In this document: positions 10,712 through 21,639 of the stretch, one piece after another
How the letters are laid out: each line of letters starts with the position of its first letter
Numbering within the stretch: the stretch's first letter is position 1
DNA from: Euphorbia lathyris
Taxonomy: Eukaryota; Streptophyta; Magnoliopsida; Malpighiales; Euphorbiaceae
Assembly (NCBI RefSeq): GCF_963576675.1
Contig: NC_088913.1
Span: 89,155,001-89,219,000, forward strand
Length of the DNA stretch: 64,000 nt
Reading direction: 5' to 3'
Notes under the pieces: generated by a model
What the model was told of the DNA's origin: nothing
What the model saw: only the letters and a program-made list of their open reading frames with translations
Database searches by the model: none
Translations under genes and position numbers: made by a program

Positions 10712-12220
10712 TAGGTTTTATCCTTTCTCTCTTTAACTCATTTTTGTTATTATTATTATGTTTTATTCGGTTTGGTACAATATTTATAATTATGTTTGGT
10801 ACAATTATTTTTATTATTTTGGTTGAATGTTATCGTACTATATTTTTCATTTCTATATTCGTATGATTTATTTCGTACTATTTTTCGTGTTTTATCGCTT
10901 TTTGCACCAATGAGGACATGGTCCAAATTAACTGTGGGAGGAGGTATTTCATATTCATTTATTTTAAGTACGAATGAATGCAACGAATGAGAATGAATGC
11001 TATTTATTTTGCATATTGTTATTCAATTTTAAGTCAAGTATAATATGCAACAATTTTTCAAAAACAAATGCAACATTTTTGCTTATAGAGTGCAACACTT
11101 TTTAAAATAATGGCAATTTTTCATAAACGTAAAATCTGTGTTAACTATATTTTTCATATGTTTCAAACACTTCAACTTTCAAAAATAATGTTAAGCATAT
11201 TTTAAGGTTATCATTATTGATAGAAATAATATTTCTATACGGGCAATATTTTTACAAATATTTTTACAAATCTCCGATACGATTTTATCAAAAATGTCTC
11301 GAGTGAATCTATATAAGTAAAATTTCTTTAGTTTTAAATCTCTACTTTATATCATGAATTCATGATAAATATAAATCTTATTTTCAATTTTCAATTAGGT
11401 TTATAGGCATAAATCAAACTAACAACTTTAGCTTTTTAGCTCGATATGATTTTTCGTCTTACATTAAAAACCAATTGAAGTTTTTAAGGAAACTTTAGCC
11501 ATAATACATGTTGAATTTCAAGTCAATATAGGATGAATGTGCTATTTTCCTTTCCCAATTTATAATTTTAATTCGTGTTAATTTAATCAAGTAGTCGTAT
11601 TCTTAACTTTTGGCTATGATTGAGACCAACCTTATCACAATCGAGGTATGAAAGGGAAGAACATTAAGTACCGTTTACTTTTGGCCACGATTGCGACCAC
11701 CCTTATCACGGTCGAGGTATGAAAGGAACGTTAAAAAATTAAAGCAAAAATTAAACGTGTTTAAAGTTTTAAGTAACGCTTGCGTCCACCCATGGCATGG
11801 TCGGTACCTCTTAAACGAACACAAAAGCAAAATAAAATGCGTATAAAGTTACGACCGAGACCACCCTTATCTTGGGCGTAACTAAGCAAATATATTAAAC
11901 CTAAGTCCTTAAATCTATATTTGTAATAGTTTAGGTTTGGGAAGTGAAATTTTGTGCTTTTAATTGCCTTGAGATGAAAGATTCGGAAACATGCGTGCTT
12001 ACACCGTCCCGAATACTTCAATATAAAAATTGAGATACAAGACGAGTAATATATCTCTTTTAAACAAGCTAGTTTGATACTTTGCGTATAAATTTACCAT
12101 GAAAAGTTTATCTTTCGGTTTAACTAATTTAAAGAGGAATATATGGATATATATTCTATTTATAAAGAGATTGATTAAAGAATAAATTCAGTGAAATTTT
12201 GCTCGGGACTAGCAAAAGCT
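10712..12220 (+). other. Athila 3' untranslated region with diverged tandem units
   Basis: About 1.5 kb without a gene. Between 11600 and 11880 there are four diverged units built around ACCACCCTTATCACGGTCGAGG-like blocks, each able to pair with itself (for example CGACC near GGTCG). Tandem repeats between the last ORF and the 3' LTR are common in large plant gypsy elements. The rest is AT-rich with no recognised motif. Confidence 0.5.
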
Positions 12221-12234
12221 TAAGTGTGGGAGTT
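12221..12234 (+). other. Polypurine tract of the 12235 LTR
   Basis: TAAGTGTGGGAGTT directly precedes the LTR start TGTTAAGCCC and follows AGCAAAAGCT, the usual layout at Athila 3' LTRs. It would prime plus-strand DNA synthesis. Confidence 0.7.
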
Positions 12235-13729
12235 TGTTAAGCCCAAAATATACCTAAAATATCCTATATAAATACGTTAAATTTACATTAAAATCGTGTT
12301 AATTATATTCATTTGGAATACTTTTACGTCTTTATTTACTTCTTTGATGCAAGGTACTTAATTATTTGGTTAAATCCAAATAGGAGCTAAAACGGAGCTA
12401 AAATGGAGGAAAACCCTTAAAAATGTACCGAGAATGCATATCAACCAGAAGAACGCTCGAGGAGGACGAAAAGCAGTCGAGAGACAGGGAATCATCTCTC
12501 TTTCGCGATTGAGATTTTGAGAATCTCAGTCGCGACTTGCGGAGGCCAGCTCGGGGGAAAACGAAGTCTTCAAACTCGCCCATATACCCCCTGTCGCGAC
12601 TGAGATTTTCAGAATCTCAGTCGCGACAGCGAACCTTCCTGCACACAAAACACATGTTTAAATCGGAAAAACGCGTCTGTTCGTTCGGATAAAAGCAACC
12701 CTTCACCAGCAGACACGACCCATCATTTACAACCCTTCAACAACTATAAATAAGTGATCCATTTCAAAATTGAAGAGGTTGGAAAAGTTAGAGAAATTAG
12801 AGAAGAAAGTTGTTATGTTGAGTTTCTGATTCAGAAAAGAATCAAAAAGTTAGATTTCATTTCTGTAAACAATCGTGATGTACACGAATTGTATTTAGAT
12901 TAGTTATAAACACAATATTAGTTTAGTTTTCATTCTGATAGTGGACGAGATCAGTCTCTATTACGAAGATCCAGCGAGAAGAATTGACGGCTGAAGCGCA
13001 TGTGGTTTGACGAACCTACGGAGTTTGAGAGAAAGATTGACGACCCGGATCTCAAAGTTTTCGTTGCAATGCTATCCAAGTTTCTACTTCTCTGTTAACT
13101 TGTGAAAATTCACATTTCATTAATGATATACTTATTTATTCAATACATTCTTACTGTTGTTATTTTGATATTGTTCTGACAAAATGATTTTCAAAATGAT
13201 AAATTGGTGTTTTTATCAAAACGTTCTATTCCATCTTATTCATATAAGAACTTTGTTGAACACTTAACAGATTTAGTTTTTATGGATGACATGATCGTTG
13301 ATCGCGGCTTATCAGAAATAAAACACTAGTTTGATTAAGGTAGGAATCACCTCAACATCAGGGGGATTTATATGGTTCGAAGCCATTTAATTGAGTATAT
13401 CGCTATATTGTTACATGTCCATAATCTCACAAAGTTAAAGTTGCCTTCTTTGCTTTATGAAAATAAGTTCTATTTTATTCCAATTACGGAAGTATCTGTT
13501 TTATAATCAAAATTCCAAAACAGAACTGTTCTCTAAACTCGATATAATCCTTCTATCTAATCCTAATTTACCAAAACCAATTCCATCAACTAAACGTATT
13601 TCTTTTATTAAACCTAAACACGTGATTAAACCGAATTAAATAAAGTTTTAGTTAAAAAGCGTTCCCTGTGGGTTCGATATCTTTTATTACTACAAGCGTA
13701 TACCGTGCACTTGCAAAAATCGCTCAACA
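12235..13729 (+). mobile_element. Athila-like 3' LTR
   Basis: A 1495-bp LTR from TGTTAAGCCC to CGCTCAACA, with inverted ends TGTT/AACA. The left boundary is set by the polypurine tract. The TATA box is TATAAATA at 12745-12752. Two palindromic blocks lie 100-250 bp upstream of it. U5 holds the GTTCCCTGTGGGTTCGAT stretch also recognisable, in reverse, in the minus-strand LTR at 15434. The matching 5' LTR is not in the window, so no target duplication can be tested. Confidence 0.75.
12501..12629. repeat. U3 palindrome pair, GTCGCGACTGAGA type
   Basis: At 12591-12629 a perfect inverted repeat has 17-bp arms (CTGTCGCGACTGAGATT) around a 5-base loop. At 12504-12535 a slightly decayed copy lies 90 bp upstream. 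The same sequence occurs at 9139-9173. Both copies lie upstream of the TATA box. Confidence 0.8.
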
Positions 13730-15409
13730 TCCTCAAGCAAGTCAGAATCCAAAAGAGACACGTTATCCGCTACGTATAAGAAGGTTTAAGCTGAAGGTTG
13801 TGTTTGTGAGAGTATTCAGGAAGCAACTAAAAATATACACACGTCGTTTATCCTTTCCTCTATTTTATTGTTTTTTTTTCTTTTTTTTTTATTTGGTTTT
13901 TAACCATTTTTTCTTCTTTTGAATAGAGGGGATAAAGAGTGAAAATCAAATGGGTAAATGTTGCTTCTTCTATTAAAAGTACAACCGTTTAATGATTGTT
14001 AGCGAGAATTTGAAGGATAGGTGTGTCTAAGGATTTTTCAAAACTAAATTGAGTCAATTAACTTGGGCGAGAAAATATATTTAAGAAGGCTAAGGCTTGT
14101 AACAGGGTTGATCAAAGAAATGGGTAAAAGGCTCAAAGGGGCTTATCTAGTGGAATTGTTAAAGGATTTTGGCTAAACAAAGAAATAGGCTAAATTTCAC
14201 AAAGGGCTATACCTAGCCTAATCATTTCAAGTTTAATAAAAACACAAAATTCAACCAGTATCGGATGCAATTCCTATGAGCACAAAGACAATAAGTGTAA
14301 TCTCACACCTAAGAGATCAAATATTCCTAATCATGAGTCTAAAATATTGATCTTGATGACTCTAACTCACAATTTAAGGGTTATTTGTATCAATCCTAGC
14401 CTCAACTAACGTTCCGTTCCATGTCAATTTTAGGCAAATAATACTCTTTGGAGACTCAAACGTTGTTCAAGATTTTTCGCATGCATCAATTTCATTTAGA
14501 ATGTGCAAATTTTTAAACGCATTGTCAACTGTATTGCGGGATAGCTAAATGTATCAAATTCAACTGCCTAGGATTCTTTTATTCCTAGAATTAAAAAGCA
14601 AACAAAAACAAAAAGCATGAAATCCTAAAATTAAAACAAAAACATGCAACCTAATATAGAAAAACAAAAAGAAATTAAAAACATGCAAATGGCAGAATCA
14701 AAAATCATCATATCCTAGTATCTCCTCCCCACACTTACGACATGCATTTACTTCCATCATTACATAAAAGTAAAACATAAAGTGCAGCAAAGAAATAGGA
14801 TAGAAAAACTCCCTCAGGGGTGGCTTGTCAATCCAACCCCGAATTTCCGATGCTACATTTTCAATTCCAAGCTGCAGTCCTGAAAATCAATCTGGCGTCG
14901 GTAAGTATTCCGATTAGATGGTTCTGCCAATAGAAAAAAAAGAAAACAAACATAAGAATAGAGAAAGCCACAGAAAAGAAAAAGAATTTTTTTTAAAAAA
15001 ATTTATTTTTCGTGTCCGTCTCGGCGAGATGAACAGTGTCTCACCGAGACGAGACGGGAATTTTTCTTTTCGAAAAAAAAAATTTCGGGAATTTTTTTTT
15101 CGCGTCCGTCTCGGTGAGATGAACAGTGTCTCGCCGAGACGAGACGAAATTTTTTTATGTGTCTCGTCGAGACAGCCAGGTGTCTCAACGAGACGACACG
15201 AAAAACCCGAAAAAAATATTTTTTTCTTTAATTTTTTAATTTTTATATACAAATCTAAACAATTGTTTCAACCTATTCAATTTACACAGATTATAAACGA
15301 AATAGTCCCCGACAACAGTTGATGGTGTTGTTGTCGGGTATTTTGAAATATAATCTAATTATAAATAAAATAGTTCCAAGCAAATTTAATCTAATTATAA
15401 TAAAAATAG
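13730..15409 (-). mobile_element. Internal remnant of a minus-strand Athila-like element
   Basis: Read on the minus strand, this follows the 5' LTR (17054-15434) and primer-binding site and holds no gag-pol, only untranslated-type sequence: CpG palindromes (15013-15200), a GTGTGGGGAGGAG polypurine-like stretch (about 14720-14732), A-rich tracts, and GACTTGCTTGAGGA at about 13730. That last sequence normally lies just before the AAGCAAAAGCTTAAG polypurine region, as seen intact at 20471-20490. The element therefore breaks a few bases short of its 3' LTR, exactly where the plus-strand LTR ends at 13729. It is an internally deleted or non-autonomous form. Confidence 0.6.
15013..15200. repeat. 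TCTCGnCGAGAC palindrome cluster, internal copy
   Basis: GTCTCGGCGAGA, GTCTCACCGAGAC, GTCTCGGTGAGA, GTCTCGCCGAGAC, GTCTCGTCGAGAC and GTCTCAACGAGAC follow one another, mixed with T- and A-rich stretches. Overlapping open frames on both strands here are by-products of the symmetry. Confidence 0.8.
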
Positions 15410-15427
15410 TCCCCAGCAACGGCGCCA
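15410..15427 (-). other. Primer-binding site, tRNA-Asp type
   Basis: On the minus strand this reads TGGCGCCGTTGCTGGGGA, six bases after the LTR end. It matches the tRNA-Asp-type primer-binding site typical of Athila elements. Confidence 0.8.
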
Positions 15428-15433
15428 AAAACT

Positions 15434-17054
15434 TGATGCTCGTAAAATATATAGCATTTAATTGGACAAGTGTATTCTATCGCAACAAGTAATATTGTGC
15501 TAAGCACGAGATCGAACCACAAAGACTATTTGTTATAACTAGTGAATCTACCTAGAGTGATCTATTTGTTTAGAGGGTTGGATAAAGATTTGGGTTTTTA
15601 ATAACTAATTAAATGAATTAAAGCAATAAAGATAACAAAATAAAGGAAACAATTGACAGGGTAGAAGGTGAATTAATGGATGACACAACCTAGGCTAAGG
15701 AATCCTTTGATTGAATCCTATGTATGGGTTTAAGGAGTTCAGATTTATGTTTTACCAATGATTGAAGGTAATTGTCCTAAGTGAAAGACTAATTTGTACG
15801 GGATTTATCCTTCTTATTCACATGCATTCGGGTGACGGCTTGATTAGGCATATACCCTAGGTCATGCAAAGCATTAGGTTTATTGACAACTAAGGCTAAA
15901 GCCGTAGCCCAGCCACAAAGCCTCATTCCTAGTGGTCTCTAGCGAAGTCAGGTTAATACAAATTCGGTATAGATGATTCTGTGGTCAGGTTCTCATCTAT
16001 CTATAATCCTATTTAATATCAGGGTCATATGCATTAGGCACATTATATACATAAACATGCTAGTTGATCATTATCAATGTTCATTCTAGCATAAATCATG
16101 TTCCTAACATCATCTAGGCATTAAGCTTGCATAAACTGATCAATCAAAGGCCCTAAATCCCTAATCACACATATTCAAACAATCAATTTCATCCTCGTCC
16201 CAAATTGGATGGGGATTAATTCATAGACAAATTAATCAAAATAGGAGGAAATCATGAATAACGGAAAAACATCTTCAATTGAATATAAAAGGGAGAGATA
16301 GAAATCCAAACCCCGCTTGTCGATTCTGATTACAAAAATAGAAGATATGGAACTTCTCCCATCAATTGTTCTTGAATAAGAAATAAAAACTGAAAATAAA
16401 CCTAATCTAGAAAGCTGGAAATCTAATCCAAAAATATAAATTACATTGTGGAGGCGAGAAAGCTCTAGCGGCTCTCTGATTTATTGAGTGGCTAATCCCC
16501 CCAAATAATGAAGATTAGCTCCCTATTTATAGAGTTAGGGAGAAACCCTAATGTCTCCAGGGGCAAAATAGAACATTTACAAAGTGTTTTTAATGGGCGT
16601 TAGGGCCCGATCCACGCATTCCAGCAAGGGGGAAGGCGCTGGTGCGCCTTTCCCCGCCTCGTCTCGTCGAAAAAATGAGTGTCTCGACGAGACGAGGGCC
16701 TGTCTCGACGAGATGGGTATTGTCTCGACGAGACAGGTCCTAAATGGGGCGATTTTGTTCCGACTTTTATCCGTTTAGGTCCCTGGGCTTCCGAAAAGTG
16801 CTCTAATGGTCCATGATGAATTCTAAAAGTGCTGTGACGGTCCCTGAATAATCCGAAAATGCTCCAATAGGCTTGGGTCTGGTTCGGAAATGCTCAAATA
16901 CTCCTCAAAAACCCTGAAAACACTGAAAATGCCATAAATAATGGAAAATACTAAATTTAACTAAAAACTATCAAATTAATACCAAAACTTAACTAGAAGC
17001 TAATTAAAACAATCTAAATTAATCCTAAAAACCCTATATAAATGGGAGCTATCA
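15434..17054 (-). mobile_element. Athila-like 5' LTR on the minus strand
   Basis: On the minus strand it runs from TGATAGCTCCCATT at 17054 to GAGCATCA at 15434 (1621 bp). The TATA box (TATAAATA) lies at 16531-16524. The palindrome array at 16658-16736 lies 130-210 bp upstream of it. On the right it abuts integrase codons of a plus-strand Athila element, so this element inserted into that gene. The other side of the target is lost, so the duplication cannot be checked. Confidence 0.75.
16658..16736. repeat. U3 array of GTCTCGACGAGAC palindromes
   Basis: Three copies of TGTCTCGACGAGA, two of them continuing into perfect 13-bp palindromes (GTCTCG A CGAGAC), plus a TCGTCTCGTCGA relative. The same core occurs in the unrelated solo LTR at 21780. 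Confidence 0.8.
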
Positions 17055-17520
17055 CTCCTTTCCGGCTCCTTTTCGGAAAAGCATGCCACCTCCCTGTTGA
17101 ATTAGAACATAGAGCATACTGGGCACTAACATTTCTAAATTTTGATGACCAGGATGTCAAGCTAAACAGGTGTGCCCAGTTAAATGAAATGGATGAATTC
17201 CGCTTATTCGCCTATGAGAATGCCATCAAATACAAGGAAAATCCAAACTGTGGCATGATTCGCGTATTCAGTCCAAAAACTTCAAAGAAGGTGATCTTGT
17301 ACTCCTGTATAACTCATGCTTGCACCTGTTCCCTGGTAAACTTCACTCACGGTGGTTTGGCCCATTCACGGTGTACCGAATCTTCCCTCATGGGGCAATC
17401 GAAATTCAGAACACTAAAGGAGACATATTCAAAGTTAATGGGCAACGTCTGAAACCTTATTTGGCCCATGAACCCCCAGGTACTATGGGCACAACCCACC
17501 GTTTAATCAACCCACAATGA
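17055..17520 (+). pseudogene. Athila-type integrase C-terminus
   Basis: Integrase joins the retroelement cDNA to host DNA. The stretch begins in mid-gene, right after the inserted LTR, with PFRLLFGKACHLPVELEHRAYW, whose first half matches the GKACHLPVELEH signature of Athila integrases. The frame open from before 17055 is right to about 17290. The frame of [22 protein letters not shown] and [11 protein letters not shown] is right from about 17320 to 17520. A small insertion or deletion near 17300 separates the two. The catalytic core lies upstream of the break and is absent. An AAGTTGGGGG stretch follows the stop, the usual landmark after pol in this lineage. Confidence 0.85.
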
Positions 17521-18011
17521 TTCCAAAGTTGGGGGTCAATAAATTTCAACTTTTTTCCTTTTTTGCTTTTAGATTTGAAATTTAATCATTTTTATTTTTA
17601 TTTACTACGTTCACTTTTATTTACTAAATTTATTTTCTTTAACTTCCTCATTTTCCCTATACTAGTTTCTTTTTTTGCATAAAAGGGTGTCAAAGTGCAT
17701 AGAAACGTGCGAACAATCATTTCTCTCACCACGTACGAAACACTCACCGCCTCTGTCGTCTTGTCCTTTAATGCCACATTGTCAGACGACAGACCTACAA
17801 CTACAACGGTCACAAGAATTGATGTGGTTACCCCCTTTCCCAAACACACCAAATTCATACCCTATTCTTGCGGTGGAATAAGGGATTTGATTGGTTCAAA
17901 CGGTTACTCTCATCCCTGACGGTTCAGTTGGCTGCCATCTTTTATAAATGAGTCACATTTCACTCATCACGCACATTTCTGCATTTCCGAAACCTCCTTT
18001 CATCCCTTACC
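17521..18011 (+). promoter_or_regulatory. Spacer with TATA box before an Athila ORF
   Basis: The region between the integrase and the ORF at 18012. TATAAATG at 17943-17950 lies about 60 bases before the ATG. Short frames at 17675-17920 look like chance. A private promoter for the downstream ORF is possible; no transcript is shown. Confidence 0.4.
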
Positions 18012-19159
18012 ATGGCAAGAAAGAATACAAGGTCAGCTACTGCGACCAAGAGCAAAGAAAAGAAAACTGATGTGAGCTCTAGCACCCATAAGGCAAATAT
18101 GCTGGGACAGTTTACGAGAAGTTGGTTTGGATGCGGAGGTCAAGCAAATGATAGCCAGTGCCAATCTGGAGAAATTTCTAGCCATTGATGAGTGCACTTA
18201 TCATGAACTCACAATGGAGTTCATCTCCACATTCCAAAGGGATGCAAAGTACACTAACCCCAACCACCACAAGCGCTACCAATTTCATCTTATGGGTAAC
18301 CACATGAACTGCTCCATCAAAAAAATGAACATCTTTCTTGGCTTGGTTCACCAAACCAAACTCGAAAAGGAACCCTACCTTTCGGCCCACCGAGAGATTC
18401 CTGAGGAATTTGACGTCGGCGCTTTCTGGCATGCCATCATAGGATATCCCGAGTGTAATCCTAGTTCCTCCAAGGCCTTAGGTATCGAGAGCTATTCCTT
18501 GAAATATTTACACCATATTCTGGCTGGCTCACTCTTTGACAGGGTCCATCAAGCCACAGTTCCATCCGCTGATCTATTTTCCCTAGCATGTTTACGTGAT
18601 CAGAAACCATTCAATGTTGGGTACTATTTTGCAGAATATATTGCCTCCCTACAATAAAAGAAGAATGTCACTGGCCTATTCTGTGGACCGTTCATCACCA
18701 CCATTGCTCAGAATTTGGGATTTTTCGATCCTAAAATAACTACACTCACCCTTGGTCCAGCAATGGATCCTTTGAACTTGCAGGTAATGAAGCGGATTGA
18801 AATATGTTGCGATATCAAAGGAGTTTGGTATCTCTGGCGGGAGGTCGAACACCTACGGAAAAAAGGACAAACACCAAGCTGGTCCCTCCAAGAGACGCAG
18901 ATCCGAAGAGGTCGTTCCAAAACTTGTTCATATCACACATATTCGCTCCATCCCAGAACAATCACCAACATCAGATGATGAGCAAATCCACCGCATTGCC
19001 GCTAGAATGAGCATGGAGACCATCTTTCGCAACATGCGTGTTATGGAGCAACGAATCAATACATATGAGCAAGAAATGGAGATTTTACATGCCAGAATAG
19101 CTATTCTAGAAGGAAACACCCAGTCTGCAGCCAAACCCTATCAATCAGATGCATCCTAG
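18012..19159 (+). pseudogene. Athila ORF downstream of pol, frameshifted
   Basis: An ATG at 18012 opens MARKNTRSATATKSKEKK, a basic N-terminus. The frame shifts before 18127, where a long frame codes LTMEFISTF, YQFHLMGNHMNCSIKKMNIF and YSLKYLHHILAGSLFDRV, similar in plan to the ATHILA ORF1-type proteins at 7803 and 9473. A TAA at 18655 interrupts it; the same frame continues (GLFCGPFITTIAQNLGFFDP). A second shift near 18800-18840 leads to a basic stretch (PSKRRRSEE) and a probable coiled coil (RMSMETIFRNMRVMEQRIN). The function of such post-pol ORFs in Athila elements is not settled; some have been called envelope-like. At least one stop and two shifts make this copy dead. Confidence 0.7.
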
Positions 19160-20508
19160 AAGTCACAAAAGAGCCCCGTCTAAAATGAACGAGTTGAAAC
19201 AGGCACCACTGCCTCTGTTCCAAAACCAGTTGCCAAAGAGGAGGCGGAGTCCTCCCAATCCCCTATAGTGTAAATGTGTATCTCTCTTTCTCTCTATCCT
19301 TTGTTCGTCATGTTGCTGCTGTTATTTTGCTTGCTTCTGTTGGCGTCTGGTTCTTACCCCATTATTTTCCATTGAGGATAATGTGTTTGTTAAGTTGGGG
19401 GTAGGAACCTAGCGTCTTAACACATTGTTAGGTTGTTCAATACTGCTTTAACATGCTCATTCATTTTATCCCCACTATGAGTGTTTCCTAGTCCTCGCTT
19501 CACCTCAGCACCACCCCACAAAAAGAAAAACAAAGCACAAACACCACAATCACCCTGTGCGCTTCACCCGCAACTCAACCATCCATTCTCACATTGGGAT
19601 GTTTCTACTAAACTTAGCATAGCTGAGTCACCATGCTTTTATTGTCTTCTTATGGCGAATTGATGATTTGTTAGTGAGAAGTTTAGGCTGGTCAATTAAT
19701 TTGTGATATCCCTGATTAGGTCAAGTATTGACTTAAGTACAAACAACCGGTGAGGCTTGTGCCGAAATTATGCATAATTATATGCAATTGTTTTTTTATG
19801 AGTGAGCTTTGTATACCTTAGTTAAGTGAGACTTTACCTCGTCTTCCCTTCAGTTGAAAGAAATGAATCTTGACACATTAGGATGAACCTTCAAATACTC
19901 AACACCAAACACCCATAGCCGAGAGCTGGTAACAAAAGAAAAAGGCCCTGTTTCCTCAAAATATATCAAGAGGGACATTATCAAATAGAAAATCTGTCCT
20001 TCTTTTATCAAAAAAAAAAGAGAAGAAAACAGAAGAAAAACAGGAAAGCCTATCTAAAAATGACCAGCTCTTCAAAGGTTAAATTATCCGCTAAACACAA
20101 AACAACTACTCTAACTTTACATCCCAAATCAAACCACCCCTCACCCTTGTAAGGATTCCGAGGTGTCAAGAGTTCTTTTCAAGTATCTGGTTGGACTAGG
20201 AGGCAGGTCAAAACTTAATATTTGTGTACATAGTTGTCGAGTGACTTAAACACCCTATAAATAGAGAGCAAACACTGTGAAAGGTGAGAGAAATCCCAGA
20301 AGTGCTAAGGAAATAATCGATCTCTTATTAGGGGAGTCATTAACGAGTTGTATCAGCTTAACTTTTCATCATCTGAATTTCATTCATGACTAGATACATT
20401 AAATGCATGATCTCAGTTGTTCCTTTGTTATGTAATCTCATCATGTTCCTCCATTTAATTTTTGATGTGTTGCTTGAGGACAAGCAAAAGCTTAAGTTGG
20501 GAGTAATT
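19160..20508 (+). other. Athila 3' untranslated region and polypurine tract
   Basis: No gene is seen. An AAGTTGGGGGTAGG stretch lies at about 19394. An A/G-rich tract follows at 20005-20045. The canonical end GCTTGAGGACAAGCAAAAGC then TTAAGTTGGGAGTAATT (20471-20508) is the polypurine region directly before the LTR. Confidence 0.65.
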
Positions 20509-21420
20509 TGATGCGAGTGAAAAGAGCAGACTTTTGAAGACAAGCATTCATGGAAAAGAGCCTTAAAGTACCAGGTTTCAACCAGTAATGGAAGAAACAG
20601 CCAGAAATTACAGTTCAAGCAGGAATCTTCAAGAACAGCCTCTCGGTAGAACATAACAACATAAACAGCAACATTTATCGAGTCAGTTGGAAGGAAACGG
20701 ATAATAGCGCGGGTCGAGCAAGTCACAGGAGAGAGAAAGGGAGAAAGACGTGGAAAACAAGACAGCTCTCCATCTCACGCCAAGTGTATGAAGATCATTT
20801 AGTTGTCCTTGTTTTGTACCTTTTTGTGACTCTTTGCCTTTGTAATTAGGGTTGATGTAAGAGTATAAATAGGAAGAATGTTTTAGGTAGAAGGATATCT
20901 CGGCATTAGCGCCACCCTTAGCTTTTAATTTCTCTGTTTTTATTTTGAACGATGATGCTTTTGGGAAGAAGTTGTTCACTCATAGTAATGGGTGAGTAGT
21001 TCTTCAGCAGGCCTGTCCAGCCATTTAAACAGTGACTGTAAGTATCCTTATCTAAATGAATGAAGTGTTTTATCCATGATTGAGTGTTATTAACTTGCTT
21101 TAAGAATAGATTATGATCGAGTCTATTTGATAGTTATTGAGGATGACACGAGAGTGCTCCGATATGATGGAAACAGTTAATCGACATATGTTGTGGTGGA
21201 CGGATACGAAAACCACCATATATTGGGGTTTCTTTACGAATGTTCCCTTAGGCCTAATGCTTGTTTATGAAATAGCACAATGATACTTGGTTAATATCAT
21301 TTACTTAGGAACTTTGGAAATGGGATACCTGACCTTAGTGACCAATGAGGGAAAGACCCAACTCAGGAATATTGATTCACTTCTTCATATAAAAAGGATA
21401 GGCACAATTGTTCGTTAGGC
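20509..21420 (+). mobile_element. Athila 3' LTR, right end unclear
   Basis: It starts TGATGCGAGTG right after the polypurine tract. A TATA box (TATAAATA) lies at 20864-20871. The right end is not resolved: by 21472 the sequence is the copia polypurine tract, so the switch lies somewhere between about 21060 and 21420. No palindrome array like those of the other LTRs was seen here. Confidence 0.55.
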
Positions 21421-21471
21421 GCATGGGGAATTTTAAAACTGAGTTCCATAATTAAATATTTTGCCAACATC

Positions 21472-21485
21472 AAAATGGGGGAGTT
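21472..21485 (+). other. Copia polypurine tract
   Basis: AAAATGGGGGAGTT lies directly before TGTTGAAACACC, marking the LTR that follows as a 3' LTR. Some tens to a few hundred bases upstream are probably copia 3' untranslated sequence. Confidence 0.8.
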
Positions 21486-21639
21486 TGTTGAAACACCTTT
21501 CTAACACGATTTTGATTTGGCAAAATTATTTAAGTTAATCCATGATTAAGACAATTAAATTTAAATGCTTTGAGTTAATTATACTAATGTGTTTGTTCAA
21601 TGTTAAGTATAAGAATATCTATAAGAACAGGAATCAAAG

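Larger units (their letters stand above)
7490..13729 (+). mobile_element. 3' portion of an Athila-like Ty3/gypsy element
   Basis: Two ATHILA ORF1-type reading frames in tandem, a long 3' untranslated region, a polypurine tract and a 3' LTR (12235-13729) share one orientation. No gag, protease, RT or integrase of this element is present; its left part is missing at the junction with the copia integrase. Either it was truncated on the left, or it is a derivative without pol. It ends at 13729 against the polypurine region of a minus-strand element. Confidence 0.65.

Noticed and set aside
14914..15322. Overlapping open frames on both strands with SPRRD/SRLGE-type repeats
   Set aside because: They arise from the TCTCGnCGAGAC palindromes, which read similarly in both directions; no family resemblance.
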